From assembly GCF_001540865.1 (NCBI RefSeq), contig NC_033621.1, positions 16,398,191-16,462,190 on the forward strand: DNA of 64,000 nt, in the 5' to 3' direction. Positions within the stretch are counted from its first letter, which is position 1. The number at the start of each line of letters is the position of its first letter. The translations under genes were made by a program, and so were the position numbers. This document shows, piece by piece, positions 24,037 through 34,147 of this stretch. The DNA comes from Ananas comosus. Lineage: Eukaryota > Streptophyta > Magnoliopsida > Poales > Bromeliaceae. Under the pieces are notes generated by a model. The model was given only the letters and a program-made list of their open reading frames with translations, made no database searches and was not told the DNA's origin.

Positions 24037-26805
24037 CTATTGATTCATATCGACAGGGTTCTTGCATGTTTTTGCACAGTGGCCTAATTTATTGCATCTT
24101 TTGCATCGATGCCTCTTCCTGATTGTCATCTCGTCTGATCCTCTAATTCGCTTGCTTCGAGGTCTTCCAGCTGGCCTATTTAAAATAGGAGGTAATACAC
24201 GATGACCGATGTCAATCTTTACCCATTGATCACAACTGGGTAATGGTGCAATGGAACTAGCATAGGCCTCCTTATATTTGGCCACTGTAAAATATGGGTG
24301 CACATATTTTTTCCACTTTTCATGTTTTAATTTACCTATTACTGCCATTGCATGAATGCATGGCACACCTTTCACTTACCATAACCTGCAGCTACACTAT
24401 GTTTCATGTAGTTTCACCTCAAACCTTGATTGAGGTCCAATCACTTCTGCTGAAAATTCATCACTCCATAGCACCTCATATTGACCCAAACCCTAAAATT
24501 GTGACGATGGATAGCATAAACAAATTAGATTATATCTAATAAAGAGGCCAAAGTAATTAGACTATAGCTTAAAGGTAAAGAAAAAATTAGTATACTGGAT
24601 TAGATAGCATAAATTAGATTATAATCATGAAAAATAATTACACTATAGCTTAAATTAGATTAAATTAGATTAAATCAATGTAATACCTTGCTTATATTGT
24701 TTATATATTTGAGAACTGTTGGTACAATTTCATGATCCCATTTTCTTGCTCTATTTCTTCTATCCTCTATCTTAACCATTATTTTTTGCCGGATAGTATC
24801 GAGCATATCAATCAATGGTCTATGCTTAGCATTAGATATCCATGCGTTGAATGATTCAGGATATTGTTAGTCAAGTAATCATACTTAGCAATCGTTCCGA
24901 ATTTACTTCGACTCCACAAATAACTATGGTTTTGCCGCAAGTATTCAATAGCCATTGGATTTGCTTCATACACCTTAGCGATGCTAGTTTCGTAAACATT
25001 AGGTGTATATGCTTTTGCTGCGGCCCACAGATTGTCTCTATAGTAGTCCCCACGAAATTTTTTTTTGAAGTTGCCATAAAGATGGCGCATGCATTCTCTA
25101 TGTTCAACTCTTGGATACACAACTTGAACGGCCTCATCTAAGCTTTTTTGTCTATCCGAGGAGAATACTAGGCCTTCGGATTCTCCTATTGCTGTCTTCA
25201 ACCCATGAAGAAACCATTCCCAACTATTCGAGTTCTCCGACTCCACAACACCAAAAGCTACTGGAAAAATTGATTTATTTCCGTCAATACTTGTGGCCGA
25301 TATCAAAACTCCTCTATGCTTTCCTTTGAGATGACATCCATCTAATGCAATATAAGGTCTACATCCATTGAGGAATCCTTGTATGCATGGACCAAATGCA
25401 AGAAAAACTCGCTGAAAATGATGCTCTCCATTAATCACTTGCAGCTTTACCTCCACGTGGCTGCCGGGATTTCTTCTAATAATTTCCTCTTTAAAATCAT
25501 AGATTCTTTGATACGAATACTCCCAATGACCATGAATCTTAGACAATGCCATTTCTTTTCCCCTAAATATCTTGGAATAGGTCAAGTCCACATGATATTT
25601 TTGTTGCAGTCTCTTCCGCAATTCAGTTGTAGATAAATCTCCTTCCAACCGTAGCCACTCAATAACCCTATTGCACACCCACGATTGTGTTGCCACTTTG
25701 TTCCGACACCTATTGGCCGACGTGCATGTGTGCTCTCCTTGTAAAGTCTTTATCTATCACGTAAATGTTAGTTAGAAATATCAGCAACTTTCATTTATAA
25801 ATGAATGATACTAAAAGTACATTCAAGAATGAAAAGTGAAAATAGGATAATGTTGATATTACCTGAAAAACTAAGGAATCTTGAAGTCGAGACGCATGGA
25901 TTCGCCACTTGCAATTAGATTTTGCGCACGTTGTAGTTACCCTCAAAAGATCACTTTTTTGTAGGTTATACTCAAACTCATTTAGTAGGGCAAAATGAGT
26001 CAATGCATATCTAAATGAACCTACATTTGGATATTTTGCTCCTACTTCCATAATAGGGTTATTCACATCATATGAAAATGTTCCTATATGATCCATATTA
26101 TCCTCTAAATCAGAATCATCAGTTTTAAGAGAACGAAAGCTATCTTCACTTAACATTGCATCTGATTCATCAACTGGTTCTTTAGCAACTTGACCAACAT
26201 CTTCACCAAATGCTTCACCAATATTTTCACCAACATCTTCATCAACTGCTTCTTCGGCAACTTGACCAACATTTTCACTCATTGCTCCACCAATATCTTC
26301 ACCAACACCTTCACCAGCACCATCACCAGCACCTTCATCAACACCTTCACCAACACCTTCACCAACACCCACAATGTTATTATCAATCATATCAATATTG
26401 CCCTCTTGGGTTAGAGTTTTTTCACCATTATAGTTTAATGGAATGCCTTGCGACTGAATAGTTATAAAAATTTCTGCTTCTTTCATGTCATTGTATATAG
26501 AAAATATAGCCATCAACTCCTGCTCAGAGATTACTTGAATGAATTTCTTTGGCTTAACATTTCTTGCTATATACCATATACCAATGTTCTCCGTAACACC
26601 CCAATCCCATAGTGATCGTACATCTCGACAAAATTCAGTAAGATTGTAACTATCAAAGTCTATCATCAACGAATGCTTCTTACCATCACAATATCTCAGT
26701 CCACATGCAGTTTTTACTGTTTTAAAATACCCAGCATAATTGAACTTCACTTGGAAAAAACCATGCTCCTCCCTATCTATTATCAAACTGCCACTGTAGA
26801 AACAA
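24037..26805 (-). pseudogene. mudrA-like: mudrA-like MULE transposase, broken
   Basis: Exon 1 (about 26805-25863, after a TTTCTACAG acceptor; the first exon was not found) encodes the N-terminal region and an acidic Gly/Glu/Val repeat (26210-26390). It ends in a MuDR-type domain (CKWRIHASRL) and a CAG/GTAATA donor. The 109-bp intron runs 25862-25754. Exon 2 (25753-24687) encodes the DDE transposase domain, with ALDGCHLKG and FSSDRQKSLDEA holding the two Asp. Exon 3 (from 24492) encodes the SWIM finger (CSCRLW...GVPCIHAMA) and a CCHC knuckle CKRCNKLGHCAKTC. Breaks are a one-base loss near 24862 and stops flanking CSCRLW near 24370-24395. After the final TAG (24037-24039) a Gln-rich frame continues to 23857. 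Confidence 0.9.
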
Positions 26806-27442
26806 AAAAAAAATAAAAATGACTAGGTTCTATACTCGTATGCTCTATGAAAATATGACAATAATTATATAGATCTAACTTGGATGATTCAAGCCTACTT
26901 CTTAAGACGAAAATTATTTTAAAAAATTAACCTAAAATACTAGGGTTTTTTTTCCAAAACTAACAATCAGATAAATCAAGTTTTTGATTTATAGTATGTA
27001 GTGCACTAACCTTGCTCTAGTAATGGAAAAAACTAACAATCAGAGGAGCAATAAACCTCGTTGATGAATATGATGGAAAAGACCCTAGTAATGGTAGATC
27101 TGAAGCTAGAGGAAGAGGAATAGGAAGAGGAAGAGGAAGACGAGCAATAAACCTCGTTGATGTGAACCTCGTTGTTGCGCGAGGAAGACGAGCACTAAAC
27201 CTCCTCGATCGCGGGCGCTCTCCTTGCATCGCGGTCGCTCTCCTCGCGCTCTCGGGCGGAACACCTGAGGGCTCTCCTTACGGTTTGGTTCCACTCAACT
27301 AGGGTTAAGGGCCCACCATAGTAGTTAGGTAAGTTAATAGGATATAACATAAGAGGGGCAAACTAGTCAATTCACACTATTAACTAATCATGGTTAAGTA
27401 GTTTAACTGTGGTTAAATAAATTTCTCTAACAGACTCTAACA

Positions 27443-27557
27443 GCAGGGACATATCTGCATAACATTGCACTTTTGCAGGGACAACTTATGGAGTTTCCAA
27501 TTTGCAGGGATATTCTGCAATTCACTATGTTTGCAGGGACCTGTATGCAAATAACCC
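27443..27557 (-). repeat. MULE right terminal inverted repeat
   Basis: The outer end matches the left repeat exactly for the first 40 bases or so and then diverges slightly. It is followed by the 9-bp duplication at 27558-27566. Confidence 0.93.
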
Positions 27558-29389
27558 TAATGTAAAATCCTAAGTGGATGCATATGATGTAATATAGAAA
27601 TGCTAGAATGCATGATGATATAATATGAATGATGCTAGTTAAAAGCATAAGGTAAATTGCATTTGCATGTTAACATAAAGTAGAGAACATGCTGGTAGTA
27701 ACGCATAATGACAAGTTGCAAAGAATGCTAGTTTGGATAAGGATGTTATGTAAATGCTAGATAATTGCATGAAGGCATGGTTAGCATTGTGAGGACTATG
27801 GAATACTCGAATTAGATAACTAGGATGTCAATTAGATCGAGTGGCATTGGACCTAGTGTTAGTAAACATAGGTTGGATAAGAATGACACATGAACCTAGT
27901 GTTATTAAACATAGGTGGGCATCGAACCTAGTGTTAAAGAACATAGATTGAGAACGAACCTAGAGTTAATTAAATCTAGGTGTGCGGCATTAACATAGTG
28001 TCGAGAACATAGGTTAAGAGTTGAGCCTAGAGTTAAAGTAAACCTAGGTTATGTGATTGAGGCATTAAACCTAGAGTCAGTTCGACCTAGGGTGGAGAGT
28101 GCATTGGACCTAGTTAGGTCAATAATATAGGGTTTGAGACCAACCCTTGAGTTATGTAAAGTGGATTCCGGAATTCCGGAATCCCGGCTGCACGTGCAGC
28201 GGCTGCTAGTGCAGCATTTGAGCTCGATCGTTCTTGGCCGCGGGCGTATGTGGCATATTCCTCTCCCACCAGAAGAACTTCAAGGCTTGTGATTGAGCAA
28301 GAACAGTGAGCACTAGGGTGTATGTGGTATGTTCCTCTCCCTATAGGGGATCTCAGCTGCGGGTGTATGTGGCATGTTCCTCTCCCACCAGGGGATCCCT
28401 GACCACAGTGTACGCAGCTTTGGGCAAACCGTTGGGCGATGTGGTTCTTGGCCTATAGGCTGAGGTGCATGCGAGAGTTCCTTCACCTCGAGCCGGACAG
28501 AGCACGGATTATCCGCCGTTGATTGACTCAAGACCGAGTCAGGTGGTATAGTATGACTAAGGTAAGAGTAACCTTAGTAAAGAATGGCAAGTAAAGAGTA
28601 AAGCTAGCTAAGAATAAAAAACGGCTAAAGAATAAGGAATAGCTAAGTATAAAGAGTCGCTAATAAGAAGGAATTGCAAGTAGTAAAGAATGGCTAACAA
28701 TAAAGAACGGAAAAGATAGAGTAAAATCATTTAATCCACTTGCATAGTTGCATGGATTTCATATCGCATATCGTGAGGCATGACATGTAGTTCAATATCG
28801 AATAAATGTATAAATATCTGTTATATGTTATTGGACTAACCTATTGCAGTGCCTCCTTGGACCTATTAGTCGAGCTTTTCCCTTGGGTGGCCGTACCCAC
28901 TGGGAACCATAGAGTTTGTTCTCACCCCCGTGTTGTTTTTAGGGGTACAAATTCACACGTGAGCGGCGCGGCGACGTGAGAAAAGGGCGTAGCTCCGTAG
29001 ATAACGCCCTACCACCGAGACCAGAGATAGCAGTACCCTGAGTCGGCTACTTAGGAATGTAAAAGAAATGAAAAGAACAATGTTGTAATAAATTGTAATA
29101 ATTTGGATTGTATTTGGAAGTAAGAACCAAAGAATCAAAAGGAAATGTAATATGTAAAATGTATGTGAGATGAATGCTTGTAATAGCATAATAGTACTTA
29201 TGTTTTCATACCTTTCTTATGCAATCTTTGTTGAATGATGTTCCTGGTTTGAACCCCGTGCATTGTTTGGATTGCGACGCCTTGGACGTACAGGGGAGAC
29301 TCTGTCCGCAGTACAGGAAAAACCCTGTCCGTTCGGCGGTCTGTTGGCGTGCTCAAATTTGGCCAAAGAGGCGGGCTCGGGGCGTGACA

Positions 29390-29870
29390 ATATTGCCCTA
29401 AAACATTATGTCAATTGGCAAAGAATATTTTACAGGCTTACAATACTGTGCGGCGTCATAATAATTGTCTAAGAATTGTTGTGAAGTTCATAGTTGCCCT
29501 AGAACATCATACTAATTGTCAAAGTACGCAACATCAAGTACGCATCACTCCTTTCCCCTCTTGGAGATCAAGTTTTGGTAGATTGGAGATAGTTCGGGGA
29601 TGTCTGCAGGAGATAGTTTTGGAACGTATGTTTTCACTCTTGAAAGGAATTTTGGACACTAGAGGGGTTTGATTGAATTAGCACTCCACCTGCGGAATTT
29701 GAATGAGATGTTGCATTGTGGAATTTCTTATTGCTGCCCTTGGTTTTATCTAATGTGTTTTGCATCCATTGTGCCTTCTTAGTAATGTAGTGCATCATTG
29801 AACTTCGGCTGGAATTAGATATTTCGTCTCATTTAGATTATTACATGTGTTTGTCTCATGGAGTACTCTT
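29390..29870. other. Unassigned sequence between element A and element D
   Basis: No LTR, pol or transposon motif was seen on either strand. The left half holds two diverged copies of a short segment (ATTGCCCTAAAACATTATG near 29392 and TTGCCCTAGAACATCATAC near 29492). It could be host flank, a captured gene piece or an older element. Confidence 0.5.
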
Positions 29871-29871
29871 C

Positions 29872-31261
29872 ATTCTCCTTGCAACTGATCAAATAAATCA
29901 TCAATGCGCGGCAAGGGATACTTATTCTTAATGGTCACTTTATTCAGCTTCCGGTAATCCACACACAGCCTGAGTGAACCATCCTTCTACTTCACAAACA
30001 ACGCCGGCGCTCCCCTCTCACAAACCCTCTATCATCCAATCCTGCAGCTACGCCTTTAGCTCTCTCAGCTCTGCTGGAGTCATCCTATAAGGTACCTTCG
30101 AGATTGGTGCAGTTTCAGGAACTATATCAATCATAAACTCAATCTCCCTCTCCGGCGGCAACGTAGTCAACTCAGGGGGATACAAATCCGAAAACTCATG
30201 GACTATAGGGATATCCTCGAGTCCCGGCGCCGCCGTAGGTACCTCCACAACTGTCGCTAAGAAAGCGATACACCAACTACTCAGCATCTGTCGAGCTCTC
30301 GCCGAAGATATCCAGGTGGCAAACAACGTACTCCTGCAGCCTCTGAAAGTGAACTCCTCCTGGCCTGGCTCGCAGAACGTCACCGTCCTCGCTCCACAAT
30401 CGATCGTAGCATAGTACCGCGGCAACCAATCCATACCGAGCACGATGTTGAAGTCCTGCAGCTGCCCTAACACCACCAACAACACTCTGCAACCTGTAAA
30501 ACATAGTCGGGGATATGCACCTCTCGTGCCAAAGACAATGACCCTAACTCTAGACCATACAACAATGCAAATACTCGGCTAACAAAAGAATGTGAGGCAC
30601 CGGTACCAACTAAAGTACGAGTACAAATGTCGAAAATCAAAGTGATACCTGCCACTACACGATCGGCTGCTTAAGAGTCCTCCCGGCGGTAACTCGGTGG
30701 TGCTCCAAAAGTCTGCTGGTCAGCTGGCTGCGCTGATGCAATGGATAGTGCTGGAAATGTCGCTCTAGGACACGCTGACCTCACATGTCCTGGCTGTCCA
30801 CAAGTGTAGCAGCGGCCCTTTTTCTGCTCACATTATCGTGGCCAGTGTGGTCCACCACAAATCACGCACCGCAGCGTCCTCGGTGACGGTCCCTGCTGAA
30901 GCAATCTCCTGGAATGCTGACACCACGATGAACCACGACCCTGAGAACAAGATCGAGAAAGCCTCAGCGGACGTCTGCTACTCACCTGTCCTCCATCATT
31001 TGGAAAAGGGCGCTTCCTGTCTTGGCTCTGCCCCGGTGCCATAGTTCACTCCTGGACGGGTGTAACTCCATGTCCCACCAAGAGTGCCTGCTGCACAGAT
31101 GCTCCTGTCTCAACGCCTGACCACTGAGTGATAATCTCATAAATCCTCTGCAATAGTACACTCTGCTGCTTAATCACCTCTGTCAGGGTAGCCAACTGCT
31201 CTCTCAAATCAGGAGGTGCACTTGCCTCCGGTTGTGCACTCAGCTCTGCCTGGTCAGGCAT
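29872..31261 (-). pseudogene. gag-pol: Element D gag-protease-RT remnant
   Basis: The frame starts at ATG 31261 with a 71-residue gag N-terminus. The capsid core is missing, and the sequence jumps to a basic linker and zinc knuckles (CVICGGPHWPR, two stops, then CYTCGQPGHVRSAC near 30780-30820). The protease follows with LVGTGASHSF near 30600; the expected catalytic Asp before TGAS is Gly. FNIVLGMDWLPRY comes next, then the RT start ([56 protein letters not shown]). RT stops at about 29872, well before the YVDD region. Several stops are present. It is a deleted relic of an autonomous Ty3/gypsy element. Confidence 0.88.
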
Positions 31262-31588
31262 CTCTAGCGGTGCGACTTGATCCCTGGTCGACGGTCAACC
31301 TCGGCAGCGATCTGAAAGAAACAGAACGGGTTCAGATACAACTCAACCACTCTTGACCCAATCAACGAAAGTCTAGAAGGCAGCCCCTGTTTTCCTCTAA
31401 AATTATGTTGTCTGCAGCCAACATAATTTCTCAGGCCAAAATAGGTACTCCTTCAATCACTCACCCCACTCTCGGAGGAGTTAGAACAACTAATCATTGA
31501 CTTTCGCAATTAGATTACGCCTCTCGCGTCTTGCTTTCCTAAGGTTTTCCAAACTTAGGTTCTCTAGGTCCCAACGACCTAATGCTAA

Positions 31589-31600
31589 GCTCTGATACCA
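31589..31600 (-). other. Element D primer-binding site
   Basis: The sense sequence TGGTATCAGAGC matches the initiator tRNA-Met site perfectly, 8 nt from the 5' LTR end at 31609. Confidence 0.93.
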
Positions 31601-31608
31601 ACTTAATC

Positions 31609-33943
31609 TGTCACGCCCCGGATTACACGTTCCCCGGGCACGTCGACAAATCCGCCGTATGCAAAGGAATTTTCCCTGTATACGAAGCGACAACTCTACC
31701 TGTAAAACAACAATACTACAAACAGTAGTATAGAGCTGCTAGAAGAACTAGTAAAGTGAAAGAAACCGAGTTCCATATACATACACTAAATCCCAGAGTA
31801 CAAAGCTACTCGCGCTGGCGAGTTAAAAGTCTGTATGTACATGAACCCAAACCAAAACATCTACCTGCAGTAGGGGTGCCTCTAGCTCTGCTCCTCAGGT
31901 AGGGCTCTAACTCGTGACACCCTTGCCTAGCTCCTGACCAACAACAGCAGCAGCCGAAGACGAAGACTCTGCAAAAACGGAGTAACAACTAGGTGTGAGA
32001 ACTACTGTAGAAACAAGTAGTCCTCAATGGGTGCTGCCCTCAACAATCATCGGTCCACCCACTAAGTCTACAGAAGGTAACAAGGCTAGCAGGAAAAGCT
32101 GAAAAAAATCTACCGCTACATATCGCTACACTAGCATGATCTACACTAACCAACTGTAGTAAAAGTCACAACTAACTCAATCTCACTAGGGACTGTGAAC
32201 ACACCCGTCCCGCTTGTCGGATCGAACCCGTAACCTACTCCAGGAGTAGCTGGTGGAGAAAACTCTCTAGGGACTGTGAATACACCCATCCCGTCTAATT
32301 AGGTGACACCGTAGCTCGAGAGTAACCGGCGGAGAAGACTCTCTAGAGATTGTGAATACACCCGTCTCGTCTACTAGACTACACCATATCTCAAGAGTAA
32401 CCGGCGGAGAAAACTCTCTAAAGACTGTGAATACACCCGTCTCGCCTAATTAGACTACACCATATCACAAGAGTAGTCGGTTCCAGAAAAGGTCCAACAG
32501 GACGGCTAAGACTCCACTCACGTCACAACCTCACCAAAGGTAGGGAAAAGCGTCACTCACTATCTCACCCGGGCTGCCCAAAACGGACCCACCCTGCCTA
32601 TATCTAGCTGCGCCGTACACGACCCCGAGGGTAGCCCGGCTCAAGAACTGTCCAACAGAAACTGCGACACTCATCGCACTGAAACCTCATTCCGGAATGG
32701 CATTCATGGGCGCAACCTAACGAGTTTACAAGTATCTCTGTCAAGTTCATACCACTCTCACAGGCTAAGTCAAGTAACCGACTCTAACTGGTCTAACAAC
32801 CAACAGGTAACGTGCCCTTGGCACAATCTAACGCCAAAAAGGCGATACGAGTCCACCGTCAATTCCGACGGCACCCAACAGTCCGGAACAGCCTGAACGC
32901 TACTGTAAAAATACACTCGGCATCCTAGCACAAGCGTAACTAAAAACTAAACTATCTAGAATACTCACTATGAGGATACTGCAACAGTATAAAATAATAC
33001 AACGGCCCCTAGGCTAAATCAGGTAGTTTAACATATGCCAGGTCCCGAACGCTGGTTTTCTCCTAAGTTTAATTCTAAGTCCAACATGTATATTTATAGT
33101 TACAAGTCATGCCCTCAAGCTAATTTCATTCATTATACAATTGACGAAATTGAGCTACCACATGATTTACAAAAACAGGAAATCATACATGTCGACTACT
33201 ATAATACTTAGGAATAAACCGATGTAACCCACCTCAATTGCTAATCCCTGGCAGCACGGAACTCCCCTCAGCTGCGGAACAACCTGCCGAAATGTCCGAA
33301 AACCTCCCAAGGCCCGAAGTCAAGCTCCCGCTAAACTCTACACGGAGAATCTGACAATAAACATTAATTCTGCCTCCAAAAACAGCAACAGAGAAGAGCG
33401 AAATTCCGACCAGCAAACCTTTACCAAATCCAGCAAGTAAGGGCTTCGTGGATTTCTCTCGAAGTCCCGAATCCAACGAACCAAGTCCCGTCGAAACCCA
33501 ACACTCCTACGCCGAGTATGAACTGAAATACCGACGGTCGACGCTGGAAATTCTGCAAATCAGCACCAAGCTCGAAATGATAATACTTGAAGCAACGCAA
33601 CGGAACACTCACCTCAAAGGCTAATCGGACATGGACGCAGCGTCGAGAACGGCGAAAACACACCCTCGCCTAGCTTCCTCGCAGCGCTACGATCCCAACC
33701 GTACCCTCGAACGGCTTCGCGGCGCGTCGTCGGCGTCGAACTCGTGCTCGCGGCTACCTCCACCGAGCTCTTTGCTTCGGTTGAACAAAGAGAGAAGCAA
33801 ACAAATTAGGCAATGCCCACCTAATTTGTTGATAAGCATGCATGGGTGTACGTGGCATCCAAGCCACCTTAATTTACATGCACCAACCGACATAAAATAA
33901 TTAAGTACATTAATTAATTAATAAATAAAACAAGGATACTACA
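31609..33943 (-). mobile_element. Element D 5' LTR
   Basis: In sense it starts TGTAGTATCCTTG at 33943 and ends CGGGGCGTGACA at 31609, about 2.3 kb. It differs from the other LTRs. It has repeats of CTCTCTAGGGACTGTGAA and ACACCCGTCCCG type at 32190-32460, and a variant of the common hairpin (31996-32006 with 32016-32026, arms ACTACT/AGTAGT). The partner 3' LTR is not in the window, so the element is truncated on its left. Confidence 0.88.
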
Positions 33944-34147
33944 AGAAGCCTCCCCGGTGCGTTATTTGCGGAGGCGAGCATCGACCAACGACTTGCCCGC
34001 AAAGATAAGGAAAGTGCTTCAAGTGCGGTCAGGCGGGACATATGATACGGGAGTGCCCAAGATGGGCGTCGTCTGCACCGACGGCGGTGTCAGTTCCTTC
34101 CACCCCGAGACAGCTTGCGTGGTTACCACTGGCTATGTCAGCTGGAC
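33944..34147 (+). pseudogene. gag: Gag zinc-knuckle fragment trapped between elements D and C
   Basis: An open stretch on the + strand encodes CVICGGEHRPTTC, one stop, then CFKCGQAGHMIREC (a canonical CX2CX4HX4C knuckle) and PSTPRQLAWLPLAMSAGL. It resembles the gag C-terminus of element A. It is bounded exactly by the LTR ends of D and C, so both minus-strand elements inserted into a + strand element whose other parts are outside or lost. Confidence 0.85.

Larger units (their letters stand above)
22080..27557. mobile_element. Mutator-like DNA transposon (MULE) with two convergent genes
   Basis: Terminal inverted repeats of about 115 bp begin GGGTTATTTGCATACAGG at 22080 and are mirrored at 27557. 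The 9-bp target duplication is taatgtgaa (22071-22079) and taatgtaaa (27558-27566), one base different. A 9-bp duplication and long inverted repeats are diagnostic of Mutator. Inside are a mudrA-like transposase on the minus strand and a GRF zinc-finger gene on the plus strand, pointing toward each other. Both are inactivated. The element sits in the 3' LTR of A. Confidence 0.95.
20651..29389 (+). mobile_element. Element A 3' LTR, split by a MULE
   Basis: It starts TGTAACATACCGAAAC at 20651 and ends CGGGGCGTGACA at 29389. Without the MULE (22080-27557) and its duplicated 9 bp it is about 3.25 kb. Features in order are TGTACCGGTACA palindromes (20855-21022), a CT-rich stretch (21100-21165) and a donor-like CTAAG/GTGAGT (21280-21285). 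After the MULE come AGGTT tandem units (27840-28090), GCATGTTCCTCTCCC boxes (28245-28385) and a decayed common hairpin (28901-28924). Confidence 0.9.

Noticed and set aside
26190..26461. His/Thr-rich open frames opposite the MULE transposase
   Set aside because: They are antisense shadows of the acidic Gly/Glu/Val repeat in exon 1 of the transposase.
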